A DNA stretch of 64,000 bases, taken from positions 1 through 64,000 of the forward strand of contig NZ_AP023244.1 in NCBI RefSeq assembly GCF_016756495.1, written 5' to 3'. Position numbers and translations under genes: made by a program. The notes below the pieces were generated by a model. It made no database searches and had not been told where the DNA came from. It saw nothing but the letters and a program-made list of their open reading frames with translations. This document shows, one piece after another, positions 18,208 to 28,011 of the stretch (the stretch's first letter is position 1; each line of letters starts with the position of its first letter). Source of the DNA: Mesorhizobium sp. 113-3-3 (GTDB lineage: Bacteria; Pseudomonadota; Alphaproteobacteria; Rhizobiales; Rhizobiaceae).

Positions 18208-19060
18208 TGTTATCGAGGCGGGCCTGACCGAACTCGGTTACGAGAACAGTGACATGCTCACGGGCAGCTTTCCGACCATCCACCTGTCCGTCGCCCAAGG
18301 GGATGCCGACTATACTGCGGTGCACTGGAAGCCCCTTCACAATCAATTCTTCGAGCAGGCGGGCGGCGACGACAAATTGCTGCGCGCAGGACCACTCTAC
18401 ACCAAAGCCATGCAAGGATATTTTATCGACAAAGCCACGGCCGACGCACATCACATCACCTCGCTCGACCAGATGAAGGATCCTGCAATCGCGGCTCTGT
18501 TCGACACCGACGGCGACGGGAAGGCCAATCTTATCGGATGCAACCCTGGTTGGGGCTGCGAGGCAGTCATCGAACACCAGATGGGCGCTTATGGTCTACG
18601 CGACCATATTAACGTCGACAAGGGTGAGTACTTCGCGCTGATAGCTAACGCTATTGAGAACTATAAGCATGGAAAGCCGATCTTCTACACTGCCTGGGCA
18701 CCCGAATGGACAATGTCGGTACTAGTTCCGGGAAAAGACGTAGTGTTTCTTAACGTTCCCTTCTCATCCCTGCCGGACGTGAAGAACGCTAATACTAAAT
18801 GGGAGGATGGCCGCGACCCGGGCTTCGCATACAACGATGATTACATCCTGGTCAACAAAAAGTTCGCTGAAGCGAATCCCAGGGCGTGGACCTTTCTTAA
18901 TGGATTGCGCATGCCGATAGAGGACCTGAATGCAGCGATGTATCGTATAAACTCCGGTGAGAATAGTGCAGAGCAGATCGATGCTATTGCCAAGGAGTGG
19001 ATCGCCAAACACAAGTCGGAGTGGGACGCGCTCATAGCAAAGGCGCAATCTGCCGGGTGA
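18092..19060 (+). CDS. Quaternary amine ABC transporter substrate-binding protein (ProX/OpuAC-like)
   Basis: 322 residues from ATG 18092, chosen because AAGGAGG lies at 18078-18084 and a clear signal peptide follows (MRMKLLLTMTALILATPAAQA). The mature part is an OpuAC/ProX-type periplasmic binding protein, with LIGCNPGWGCEAVIEHQ and FYTAWAPEWTMS carrying aromatic residues suited to cation-pi binding of a quaternary ammonium group. It completes the ATPase-permease-permease-binding-protein operon. A hairpin 30 bases after the stop may end the transcript. Confidence 0.93.
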   Translation: MRMKLLLTMTALILATPAAQAKTVHPISSGQMGERVIYDVIEAGLTELGYENSDMLTGSFPTIHLSVAQGDADYTAVHWKPLHNQFFEQAGGDDKLLRAGPLYTKAMQGYFIDKATADAHHITSLDQMKDPAIAALFDTDGDGKANLIGCNPGWGCEAVIEHQMGAYGLRDHINVDKGEYFALIANAIENYKHGKPIFYTAWAPEWTMSVLVPGKDVVFLNVPFSSLPDVKNANTKWEDGRDPGFAYNDDYILVNKKFAEANPRAWTFLNGLRMPIEDLNAAMYRINSGENSAEQIDAIAKEWIAKHKSEWDALIAKAQSAG

Positions 19061-19089
19061 TATGAAAACTCCGGTCATCTGACGGTATT

Positions 19090-19122
19090 AGGTTTCCGAT
19101 TCTGTTTTGGAATCGGAGACCT
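19090..19122 (+). terminator. Hairpin, probable transcription terminator after the importer operon
   Basis: AGGTTTCCGATTC (19090-19102) pairs with GAATCGGAGACCT (19110-19122) over 13 positions, with one G-T pair and a 7-base loop. It lies between the binding-protein stop (19060) and the convergent methyltransferase gene. No long T-run follows, so it is either a weak bidirectional terminator or a 3'-end-stabilising hairpin. Confidence 0.6.
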
Positions 19123-19178
19123 TACGCCAAGCTTAACCGGAAAGGACCGGGCGGGGTCCATATATGTCCACATATGTG

Positions 19179-19878
19179 TCATAGCCGCTCCTCCGTTGGT
19201 GCGCTTGCCTTATCAGGCACCTGGAAAACCCAATAATGCGCGTCCTCATCGTAGTATCTGGCATCGCTTAGACAATGTGCCGGCATGAGGACGCCCGCAT
19301 CCTGCAGACGCCGCACCTCGCCCTCAAAGTAGGTGGCCTCCGCATAGCTCTTGCGGGTGCTTGCGATGACGAATCCGTTCGGGCGCGTGACGCGAGCCAG
19401 TTCGCGCAGACCATCGGGTCGAACAAGCCTGTGCGTGAAGACGCCACAGCAGACCGTGATGTCATAGCTCGCGTTGGAGTAATCGGCGAGTGGACCGTTA
19501 AGGTCGACATCGCCTTGGACATGGCGGTAGATACGCGTCTGCCGGGCCTTTTCGGCCATCTCCTCGAAGAGGTCGAAACCGTCGATCAACTGGAAGCCTA
19601 GGCGCTCCAGCTGCAGACCGACGAGGCCCGTTCCGCAGCCAGCGTCTAGGATTGTAATCATTGCTCGCTCTTCGGCCAAATAGGCCGTCTGGATGGCAGC
19701 AGCCAGTTCCGCCACGATGATCGGCCCGTAGTACCCCTTACGACCGACATTGAGATCGTAGGTGCCAGCCCCATCGCGATAGAACTGGGCTAAATAGGCG
19801 ACATCCGTGTCGACTGCATGGGAAGCCTTCCTTCGTGCAGGTTGGTCCAGCGCGGACCGTTGATCGGGGATTTTCATG
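19179..19878 (-). CDS. Class I SAM-dependent methyltransferase
   Basis: 233 residues from ATG 19878, chosen for the strong GGAGGAACTG ribosome-binding sequence just upstream; an upstream ATG at 20066 would add 62 residues unlike the family. The SAM-binding motif ITILDAGCGTGLVGLQL, an acidic residue in IDGFDLFEEM and a post-I motif YDITVCCGVFTHR identify a Methyltransf_25-type enzyme. The substrate is unknown. It is convergent with the quaternary-amine importer, so a role with methylated amines is possible but unproven. Confidence 0.85.
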
Positions 19879-20501
19879 ACAGTTCCTCCATTTAGGGGCA
19901 GATCGGATGCGGCACAGTCTCTTTCTTCCTTCGCGGCCGCTGGAGCGGTGTTGTAGACGCCCATCAGAGAGCCGGCTTCCATGAGCTTAGCGATCATCGA
20001 CCGCCTAATGCTGTCAGTACCAATTAAGTCAATTCGTTCAGCGTCGCGGAAATAAGTGGTGCGCACGGGCGCTTTCTCCAGCCGCTATGTAGAACGCAAA
20101 CCTTCTTTCAGAGCAGGTACGCAACATGACTCGTGATACACACTTAATCTCTGCGTATCAAGAAGGACTTCATGAAGAGTTATGTAAGTTTCATGTTATT
20201 ATAATATTTAAACGTAAAGACTCCGTTACTAAATTATAATGTATAGTTGATATTTCGTAATTGACAGTGTCACTGCGCCCCTCCTAGACTGCCTGCCAAC
20301 TGAGCACCCGACCAACCAGCGGCAGTCTAGTTCGAGACGTGCATTGCAGGGGGCGTGCAATTGCCCTTGCCCTGAGAGCGGTTGCACGGCGCCGATCGGC
20401 AAGGTCCACAGCTGTCTTTTTTGGCGTGAGCCCCTACGTATCCTTGCAGTGCGTTAGCGGGCATCTGCCGATCGGGAAAACCACCGCAATGGAGAACGGC
20501 A
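19879..20501. other. Intergenic region, AT-rich, divergent promoters expected
   Basis: No reliable gene. 20150-20270 is unusually AT-rich. TTGACA at 20261-20266 could be a -35 box facing the aldo/keto reductase, though no good -10 box is seen at the right distance. Confidence 0.4.
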
Positions 20502-21356
20502 TTGAACAACATCACCGCCGCCAAGGCAGGGACTTTCAGGATCGGAGGTGAAATCGAGATCAACCGGCTTGGCTTTGGCGCCAGCCGGATCACCGGCAAA
20601 GGCGTATGGGGCAAACCGGCCGATCATGCAGAGGCGATCCGTCCGCTGAAACGATTGCCCGACCTCGGCGTAAACTTCATCGACACCGCCGATTCCTACG
20701 GCCCCAACGTGTCGGAACAACTGATCTGCGAAGCACTGCATCCGTATTCTTCCATGGTCGTCGCAACCAAGGGCGGCTTCGTCCGCCCCGGCCCAGACCG
20801 ATGGGAACCAAACGGTCGGCCAGAATATCTTATCGCCCAGGCGAAGGGCAGCCTGAAAAGGTTGGCGGTCGATCAGATTGCACTATGGCAACTTCACCGC
20901 ATCGATTCGAAAGTGCCCCACAACGAGCAGTTCGAGGCTGTGAAATCGCTGTTGGACGAGGGTTTCATCCGCTGCGCCGGGCTTAGCGAGGTCACAGTCG
21001 AAGAGATCGAGGCAGCGCAGAAATTCTTTAAGGTTGCCACGGTGCAGAACCGTTACAATCTCGCCGAGCGCGCCAACGAGGACGTGCTCGACTTTTGCGC
21101 CGGTCACGATATCGGTTTCATCCCTTGGCTCCCGCTTGCCGCCGGCAAACTGGCAAGACCCGGGGGGCCGCTTGAAAATGTGGCGAAACGACATCAAGCC
21201 ACAACAGGCCAGATCGCCCTCGCCTGGCTGTTGCAGCGCAGCCCGGTCATGCTTCCCATCCCAGGAACTTCTAAGGTCGCCCATCTGGAGGAAAACGTTG
21301 CGGCGGCATCACTAAGGTTGACGGAGGAGGAATTCGAACTTTTACAAGCGGCGTGA
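20502..21356 (+). CDS. Aldo/keto reductase
   Basis: 284 residues from TTG 20502 with GGAG seven bases before; no in-frame ATG precedes the conserved start. The catalytic residues of the family are visible: Asp in [10 protein letters not shown], the Tyr of the same motif, Lys in VATKGGF and His in LWQLHRID. The C-terminal cofactor loop [15 protein letters not shown] indicates NADPH binding. It is a TIM-barrel cytosolic oxidoreductase for an aldehyde or ketone; the substrate is not deducible. It appears monocistronic. Confidence 0.9.
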   Translation: MNNITAAKAGTFRIGGEIEINRLGFGASRITGKGVWGKPADHAEAIRPLKRLPDLGVNFIDTADSYGPNVSEQLICEALHPYSSMVVATKGGFVRPGPDRWEPNGRPEYLIAQAKGSLKRLAVDQIALWQLHRIDSKVPHNEQFEAVKSLLDEGFIRCAGLSEVTVEEIEAAQKFFKVATVQNRYNLAERANEDVLDFCAGHDIGFIPWLPLAAGKLARPGGPLENVAKRHQATTGQIALAWLLQRSPVMLPIPGTSKVAHLEENVAAASLRLTEEEFELLQAA

Positions 21357-22218
21357 ATGTCATCTTGCGCTAGTAATGGGTCAGATCATATTGCTCACAG
21401 GCCCCGAACGTCATGCCATTGACCTCAATCTCGATGGTTCGGCAAATGGTGAGCCTGAAGCCTTCCAAGGCTGGCCTCCTTTCCTTGCCGGCGCCTCATC
21501 CGTCTTGGGCCCCGCAGCCCGCCAGCCGAACAAATTGCAATGGCCTAATTCCAATCTCCTGAGTCAGGCCGAAACATTGGCGCTAGTCTAGGTTCAGAGT
21601 TCCTTGCCACCATCTCGGTCTTGAACGCATCCGACCATCGCCGCGCCTCCACGCGACCGGCTCACCCTCGAAGCGATCCGCACCGCCTCAATCAATTAAA
21701 AGCTTCTATCCGCAGGCATAGGCGCAGACATTGGAATTGGCACTGAAAGCTCCTCGGCTACTTCAGGGTCATCATCGCCGCCGCATACTTGCTGCGCGAG
21801 ATGGGGTAGCCTGCCCACTTACCTTCGATATCGAGCGCGAGATAAATTAGCGCCGAAGCGCGTGCCCGCGGCTGCCAGGAGCGCAGCACGAAACCACGAT
21901 CTCGCCGAGTCCATCAACAACATGCTGCGCCTTCAAGCAATCGGGGTCGGTTCTGGATTCCGTGGTCAATCGGAGGAATACGTTGCCTCCTTAAACGCCC
22001 CTCTTTGACCTCAGCATCGTCATGTGAGGCTGGGATCAAAATGTCCTCCATCAGATGGTGGCGGGATGCGATAATGACAGTTTCACCGCCTGGTTGCGGA
22101 GGTATGCAAGACGCGACTAGATCCCCCGTCACTAGTCTCTCATGTTCGCTGTCAAGGCTGAAGGCGAGAGGCAGCAACTGCTTGGCGCGAGTGTGCAAAG
22201 TAGTCGGATTGGCTGGAA
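21357..22218. other. Gene-poor stretch upstream of IS110 element
   Basis: Short open frames in both strands show no recognisable domain or ribosome-binding site. It probably contains decayed coding material. Confidence 0.4.
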
Positions 22219-22409
22219 CTGCACAGGGCCGGGGGTGGAGCTAAGAGACGACGGTTGATCAGACTCTCATCCGCGGGTTGGATACCGCCTTCCGTGTCTT
22301 CGTCTCGGGGCTTTCCTCGGTCTAGAGGGCGGGCGTCGGGCGGATTGGCTCGGCCACATAGCTAGCGACGGGAGTTCCCCACCGTGGCCCCACCCCCGGC
22401 CCTGTGCAG
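22219..22409. repeat. 20-bp perfect inverted repeat flanking a 151-bp noncoding spacer (IS110 3' region)
   Basis: The 20 bases at 22219-22238 (CTGCACAGGGCCGGGGGTGG) are exactly complementary to 22390-22409. The pair lies just downstream of the IS110 transposase stop (22430). IS110/IS1111 elements have a structured noncoding region beside the transposase that encodes a bridge/seek RNA, and IS1111-type elements have subterminal inverted repeats. That this region is the RNA locus is inference. Confidence 0.6.
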
Positions 22410-22429
22410 CGGGCTGGGTCGAGGTTCGT

Positions 22430-23539
22430 CTATGACGGTTCGACCTCTTGCCCAATGGCCCACAGGAAGGCGGCCATCTCGCGCGCGATCGCGGCCACGA
22501 CCACCGGTGGCTTCTTGCCGGCGGCGTTGAGGCGACGATAGCGAGCGCAGAGCCGGACCTGCGCCTTCCAGGCGATGTCGCGGACAGCTTTGGGTAACCC
22601 CTCGAGCCGGACCCTCAGGGCCTCGCTAACCCTGGCGGGATAGCGGTAAGTCCATGCCGCTTCGACCAAGGCGCGGCGGGCGCGTCGATTGCCGGCGAGT
22701 GTAAGGCTCGATCTGCGGACCGTGTCGCCGGTCGAACGCTCCCCCGGAACCAGGCCGAGGAAGGCCATCAACTGCGGCGGTGTATCGAAGCGGCGCACAT
22801 CCCCGATCTCGGCCGCGAAGATCACTGCGACCAGGAACGAGGCACCGCGCATCGCCTGATAGGCCTCGACGACCCGCGCCATGGACCAGGTGGGCACGAT
22901 GGCGCTCAGCTGCTCGTCCAAGCGGCGTAGCCGCTGAACCGCGTCCTCGATCGCGTCGATCTTCTCCTGGAACACGATCTGCTGCGCCGGATGCTCGAAG
23001 CTCTCGCGGGCAAGCCAGCGCCGGTGCGCCAATGTCCAATGACCGCCGCCCTCGTAGATCCGACCATGGCGCAGAAGGAAGGAGAGCAGCTGCTGGCGTT
23101 TGCGGCGCAGGTCGTCGGTTCCGGATTCCCGAGCTCGGACCAGATCGCGGACAGCCTCGTGGACTACGTCCGGCACCCACACTCCGGTCAGTTCGCCCGC
23201 CCGATGCAGCCGCGCCAGAGTGACCGCGTCCCGTCGGTTCGTCTTGATACGCTCGCCCGACCGCTTCGGAATCAGGGCGGGCGCAACCACCATGCAGTCG
23301 TGACCAAGATCGCGGACCTGACGGCAAAGTCCGTAACCAGTCGGTCCGGCCTCGAAGCAGACGTGCAGTCGATCGTACCTTTTTCCCAGCTTCTTGACCG
23401 TCCGCTCTATCGCTGCCGGCCTATTCTCGACCTCACCGAGAAACCGGACTTCGCCCGTGCGGCCGCCCTCGGCGATCGCCACCGCATGCTTCTTCTTGGC
23501 TACATCAAACGCGACAAATGCTTCGCTATACTCTCCCAT
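22430..23539 (-). CDS. IS110-family transposase
   Basis: 369 residues. The N-terminal DEDD (RuvC-like) domain starts with VAFDVAKKKHAVA, followed by CFEAGPTGYGL and KTNRRDAVTLARLHRAGEL. The C-terminal Transposase_20 domain contains MRGASFLVAVIFAAEIGDV and FLGLVPGERSTGDT, with the region of the catalytic Ser. The frame is intact, so the element may be active. Little noncoding sequence lies upstream, and the structured noncoding region is downstream as in the IS1111 subgroup. Confidence 0.95.
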   Translation of the reverse strand: MGEYSEAFVAFDVAKKKHAVAIAEGGRTGEVRFLGEVENRPAAIERTVKKLGKRYDRLHVCFEAGPTGYGLCRQVRDLGHDCMVVAPALIPKRSGERIKTNRRDAVTLARLHRAGELTGVWVPDVVHEAVRDLVRARESGTDDLRRKRQQLLSFLLRHGRIYEGGGHWTLAHRRWLARESFEHPAQQIVFQEKIDAIEDAVQRLRRLDEQLSAIVPTWSMARVVEAYQAMRGASFLVAVIFAAEIGDVRRFDTPPQLMAFLGLVPGERSTGDTVRRSSLTLAGNRRARRALVEAAWTYRYPARVSEALRVRLEGLPKAVRDIAWKAQVRLCARYRRLNAAGKKPPVVVAAIAREMAAFLWAIGQEVEPS

Positions 23540-23646
23540 GGCTCGTCCTCCGTGCGTGAGGATCGGCTCGACCTATCCGAGCAACCCTCGTCTATTAATC
23601 GCACGAAAGGGCGGGCCACCGATCTCAGGCCCTCGGAACATGACGT

Positions 23647-24879
23647 CTAGCGCTCGGGTCGATAAGGGAACGGATCGACCATCGGCGCCTCATTGTTCAT
23701 CAGTTCGGCTATCAGGCGGCCGGTTGTTGGTCCCAACGTCAAGCCATGATGGCCATGTCCGAAGTGCAGCCAGAGGCCGCGGTGACGCGGCGCGGCGCCT
23801 ATAACGGGCAGCATATCGGGCATACAAGGCCTTGTGCCGAACCAGGGCTTTGGCTCAACAGGTCGGCCGAGGTCTAGCAGTTCACGCGCGGCTTGCTCTG
23901 CGTGGGCAAGCTGCGTGAGGTCTGGTTTGCCACCGGGCGGGGCAAACTCGGCGCCGGTCGTGATGCGCGCGCCCTTGGTCATCGGCGCCAAAACATAGCC
24001 ATTCGCCGCATCATACAGCGGCAGGTCGAGCCGACTGCCGCCCGCATAATGCCGAAAATACCCACGCTTGCGCACCATGGAAAATCGATAACCGAAGCGC
24101 TTCAATAAATCTGGCGACCATGGCCCAAGGGCAATAACCGCTGCGCCCGCCTCCATTCCTCCATCTTCGGTAGTAACCGACCAGCCGCCATTGCCATTTG
24201 CGGACAGGCTTTGCGCGTCGCCGCGAACAATGTGTCCGCCCAAGCGTGTGAAGAGATCGGCGTATGCCGAGACCAGGGCACCAGGGTCGAATACTGTCCA
24301 TGGCTCCAGCCAATGCATGCCGCCAACGCCAGCATCGGCGAGCGCAGGTTCGGCTTGCTGCAGGTCCCTTGATGTCATGACGCTGAACTTCACACCATAG
24401 GCCTCGCGTACGGTTTTAGCGGCCGCGACCGCCGCCTCGAGAGCCGGCTGCTCGCGATATAGTATCCGAAATCCGTCGCGGCGGATCAGATTGCGGGCTT
24501 CGCATTGCCGACTAAAAGCCTCATGCTCGCGAACCGCGCAGCCAATGATCTGCGCGTATGCCGCCGAAGCTCGCGCGTGACGCGCAGGAAATGAATGCCA
24601 CCAATAGCACAATAGCGGACCAAGATGCCGCGGTAACGCTGCAATGGTACAGCGCACGCCATTGGTGCGACCGATCGCAATGTTTGCGAGCACGCGCCAA
24701 TCATGCGACATCGGGTACGGTCGCAACGCTTCGCTCTGGATAATGCCTGCATTGCCATGGCTTGTCTCGCGGCCTGGTTCCTTCCGGTCGAGGAGCACAA
24801 CTGACCAGCCGCGCTGTTGCAGGTGTAAGGCTGTCGCCACGCCGACTATGCCGGCGCCTAGAATGATCGCACTTTTCAT
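23647..24879 (-). CDS. FAD-dependent D-amino-acid dehydrogenase / oxidoreductase (DadA-like)
   Basis: 410 residues. A dinucleotide-binding motif IILGAGIVGVATALHLQQRGW opens the protein, then RKEPGRETSHGNAGII; the C-terminal FAD motif is GLWLHFGHGHHGLTLGPTTG. It is typical of the DAO/DadA family, which deaminates D-amino acids, including cis-4-hydroxy-D-proline in hydroxyproline catabolism. A hydroxyproline-epimerase-type gene at 40.4 kb makes the latter worth considering, though the two genes are 16 kb apart. It is followed by the IS110 element. Confidence 0.85.
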   Translation of the reverse strand: MKSAIILGAGIVGVATALHLQQRGWSVVLLDRKEPGRETSHGNAGIIQSEALRPYPMSHDWRVLANIAIGRTNGVRCTIAALPRHLGPLLCYWWHSFPARHARASAAYAQIIGCAVREHEAFSRQCEARNLIRRDGFRILYREQPALEAAVAAAKTVREAYGVKFSVMTSRDLQQAEPALADAGVGGMHWLEPWTVFDPGALVSAYADLFTRLGGHIVRGDAQSLSANGNGGWSVTTEDGGMEAGAAVIALGPWSPDLLKRFGYRFSMVRKRGYFRHYAGGSRLDLPLYDAANGYVLAPMTKGARITTGAEFAPPGGKPDLTQLAHAEQAARELLDLGRPVEPKPWFGTRPCMPDMLPVIGAAPRHRGLWLHFGHGHHGLTLGPTTGRLIAELMNNEAPMVDPFPYRPER

Positions 24880-25260
24880 GGGCCTTGCTTCGTCTGTTGC
24901 ACGACAGCAATAGAGGCGCGCGACTCTGGCATGCTGATGCTGTCGAGCTTGGCGCTACTACAACCGTGATTGGCTTTCGGAGCTCCTTGCATGTCAATGT
25001 TATTGCGATGGCCGTATGAACTTGTGCATTGGGTTGGTCTTCCTTTCCCTGTTGCCCATTATCAAGCAAAGCGGTGTCGTGCTCTTAGGATGAGACAGGT
25101 CGGGGCAGGCCAGAACCAGTTCCATTGAAAAGCGCCTGTAAGTAAAGGAGTATTTGGCCACATTTGCACGCGGCATCGTGGCCGCTCACCCGCTCAACAA
25201 GCTCATCGCAAGCGGCGCAAGCTGGAGCAAACACTTCCACTATTTCCGTGACCTTGTTAA
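24880..25260. other. Intergenic stretch without a supported gene
   Basis: Short frames on both strands have no recognisable domain. It separates the DadA-like and ATP-grasp genes, both on the minus strand. Confidence 0.4.
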
Positions 25261-26538
25261 TCATGTGCTATCGCCGCCGCTGGTGGGGCAAGTTTGTTGG
25301 CCGGAGATGGTTTCCTCTTCGCCGGTCGGAAAAGGTGTGATTGACCAGCCAATTAGGTCCGCGGCCTGCTGAAGTACTGCCTCGGTCCGAGCACGGCTCG
25401 GTGAAGCGGCGATGAGATACCCGATACAGTCTCGGTAGTCGCCTTTCCTGACGATCGGCGACTTGGGTTGAACATAAAATCTCACTTCGGCGACACCTGA
25501 CACAGCAGCCGCCTGACTCTCGCCAGCGATCCAATCGAGGATGCCATCGCGATCAGCCACTAGTTTGCGCGCAGCCGCAGTGTGCGAATGCCTCCTGCGC
25601 AAATCCCATTCCTCGCCGATGACAAGCTTGATGTGCTCGGTGAGGAGATCTACACCATAAGCGGCCTGAAGCAGTTGAGGATCTGGCGCGCCACTAAGAC
25701 GGGGATTGACCTCAATGACGACTGGGCCAAGCTTCGTCCATCGGAATTCGATGTTTGTTGGCCCCCATCCGAGGCCCAGAGCTTGCAAACAGCCCAGCGA
25801 GAGATCGGCGATACGTTTATAGTCGTCGTCGGTCAGCACGGCCGGACAGGTGCACTCACGAAAGACAAAATGCGGGGGCTGGCCGAACTCAGCTGCGGAA
25901 ATCCCAACGACCTCATAGCCCATTGTGTCAGCGCTATAATATGGGCCTTCTGCGAATTGTTCGACCAGTATCCTTGGCGAAGACCACCATATGTGCTTGC
26001 CGCCCAACAGATAGGTCGTATGTTCGGTCAACTCATCAACGTTGCGACACAAACGGACACCGCTGCTGCCGTTGCCTACGGCTGGCTTAAGAATTACCGG
26101 CAGGCCAATTTCCGCGGCAGCGCGTTCTACGTCCGCGGCATTCGCCGCCACGCGATAGGCTGGTATTGGAACCCCGGCCTGCGCGAGGAGCTGACGTTGA
26201 GCGAATTTGTCGCAGCATCGTTCAATCGATTCGGGATTCGGTCCCGGTAGATTGAAATGCTGGCAAAGCTTGCCAACTGTCGCATAGGCCGACTCCTGGG
26301 CACTGGTAATACCAGAAATGTCATAAGTCGTACGCAGCCGGGAACATTCCCGGATCAACGCATCGAGATTGTCAGTATCGACACGGATTGTCTCAATGCT
26401 TTCCGCAGCAAGATAGTCGTACCGAGCTGGATCAGCCGACAGGGTAATCGGATGAAGACCAAGACGCTGCGCCGCTTGGACATATAACGGACCATTGCTC
26501 CTTGAGCCTTCAAGCAGGATGAGTGCTTTTCTTGACAT
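25261..26538 (-). CDS. ATP-grasp domain ligase
   Basis: 425 residues. A pre-ATP-grasp domain (residues 1-100) is followed by an ATP-grasp fold: the P-loop-like LPVILKPAVGNGSSGVRLC, an acidic metal-binding end in GPVVIEVNPRLSGAPD, and a C-terminal lid. Such enzymes join a carboxylate to an amine or thiol through an acyl phosphate. The product is unknown. The downstream D-amino-acid dehydrogenase-like gene suggests amino-acid chemistry. Confidence 0.8.
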   Translation of the reverse strand: MSRKALILLEGSRSNGPLYVQAAQRLGLHPITLSADPARYDYLAAESIETIRVDTDNLDALIRECSRLRTTYDISGITSAQESAYATVGKLCQHFNLPGPNPESIERCCDKFAQRQLLAQAGVPIPAYRVAANAADVERAAAEIGLPVILKPAVGNGSSGVRLCRNVDELTEHTTYLLGGKHIWWSSPRILVEQFAEGPYYSADTMGYEVVGISAAEFGQPPHFVFRECTCPAVLTDDDYKRIADLSLGCLQALGLGWGPTNIEFRWTKLGPVVIEVNPRLSGAPDPQLLQAAYGVDLLTEHIKLVIGEEWDLRRRHSHTAAARKLVADRDGILDWIAGESQAAAVSGVAEVRFYVQPKSPIVRKGDYRDCIGYLIAASPSRARTEAVLQQAADLIGWSITPFPTGEEETISGQQTCPTSGGDST

Positions 26539-26690
26539 TGGCTGTTAACCCCCACGGTTCTGCGGCGGTCTGAGCGAAAACAGGCATTCAGCTTTTTTGA
26601 TCGTGCCTGACTTCAGACTTTACCGTGAACTTACCATTGTCATCGATGTCCAGTCGCAAAGATTCTGTGAATTCGTTTTAAGGTTTTATT

Positions 26691-26714
26691 GCAACGGCTG
26701 AATGGAGCCGTTGC
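26691..26714. repeat. Hairpin GCAACGGCT-N6-AGCCGTTGC
   Basis: A perfect 9-base stem with a 6-base loop, located about 150 bases upstream of the ATP-grasp gene start. It could be a terminator, an operator or the end of a decayed element; no T-run adjoins it. Confidence 0.45.
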
Positions 26715-26826
26715 TGACTGGGTTGGATCCATGCGTGGGTCCAAGCGGAAACTCGCGGCATCGAAAGGCCGACTTGACGCGACGTTTAGCTGTTCGGAAG
26801 CGCGGAAGAGTTATGAAAGCGTTCGT

Positions 26827-27393
26827 CTATGATCGTTGTCGGGGATCGAGCGCAAGACAGGCAGGCTGATGGCCGGCAGGACGGTCTGGAGAACCTGTGG
26901 CGGATGCAGGTATTTCATGCCACGCTAACACGGGCAGTTGGCTGGTGATGATGAGTGGCATGCGATGATCGGCGCGTTCGGCAAGGGCCGTCTCCGCCGC
27001 CTCGGTTTCGCCGGTTAGTACCTCTCCCATCAGCTTGTGGAGGATCAGCCCGCGCTCACGACCACCTTGGACAGCGATGTTCGTCTCGAGGTCCGGCGGC
27101 TGATTATCGGCGGAGCCAATCCAAATGTCGGCTTCTTCCTCCCGCAGCATAGAACCGCTGGCATTCTCGTCGCGGCTGGGCGCGAGCCAGGTCAGGCGCG
27201 TTTGGCGATCAGCGATGGCGGCCGCCTCGGCTGCAAAGGCGCCGAAGCGGATGCGGCTGAACGCCGGGTAGATGTTAAGTATACTCGCGGGATATGCGCT
27301 CACTCCCTTCGCGAGATCGGTTTGACGCGGTCTTTCTGTGGTACGCGACGTTTGGCTATTTCGATGATGCTGACAATGAGGAGAGTTCTGCAT
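26827..27393 (-). pseudogene. Fragment of UvrD/AddA-type helicase-exonuclease
   Basis: A 188-residue open frame. Its part with RERGLILHKLMGEVLTGE resembles the C-terminal region of UvrD-like helicase/nuclease proteins (the xGxxxHxxxE-type block that begins the nuclease domain). The N-terminal helicase motifs are absent and the ends look unrelated, so this is a truncated relic. The identification rests on one conserved block. Confidence 0.45.
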
Positions 27394-27394
27394 G

Positions 27395-27739
27395 AAGCCG
27401 CTGCTTCACTTCTGAAGGGCGGGCGTCTGCTAATCGATCAGATCAATCGCTTCTTTTTGCTGCGCGAGCAGTCGCCCACCTACGAGATCGTGCAGCGCAA
27501 CAATAATCTAAGAATCGGTATGATCAACAACGACACTGACCGATTGTCGACACTGCGAAAGGATCGTCGTCCGCAATGGATGCGTTAGACGCATGCGCCT
27601 TTCTATAAGACAATATGGGTTTTCGGAATGCATTCGCATGTTGCGAAGCGCGGGGTTCGATTCTCTTGAAGCCTATGGGCAGGAAGGCGAAGAGTCTACA
27701 TCCCATGGCCCGCGCCTCGTCGTCGTCACGCACAAGTAA
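27395..27739 (+). pseudogene. Fragment of a class I SAM-dependent methyltransferase, frameshifted
   Basis: One frame reads LLKGGRLLIDQINRFFLLRE, the post-SAM strand and loop of small methyltransferases. After a stop at 27586-27588 the neighbouring frame continues with CIRMLRSAGFDSLEAYG and ends in PRLVVVTHK, the typical C-terminus. The SAM-binding N-terminus is missing. The relic lies beside the helicase fragment in a decayed patch. Confidence 0.55.
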
Positions 27740-28011
27740 ATGGGCGGTCAGAGCGATTGCGTATTTCCTGCACAGGTGTCTTATCCGACAGCTTGCGATC
27801 AAAGTGCGTAAGTTGGCCGTCGCAGCTGGCATGGCTTGTACCCGACCGTTCTGTTCAGATCGTCATCGACCCCCTTGCAATGCGGAGAACATCTACACAC
27901 GACCCCATCCATGTCCCTCAATCGCCGAGCAGCTCGACATCCCTTGCGCCTGATCATCGGCGCGAAAGGTTTGCGACAGAACCCTTCGCGCGCGCCTCGG
28001 AATGCGTTTTC

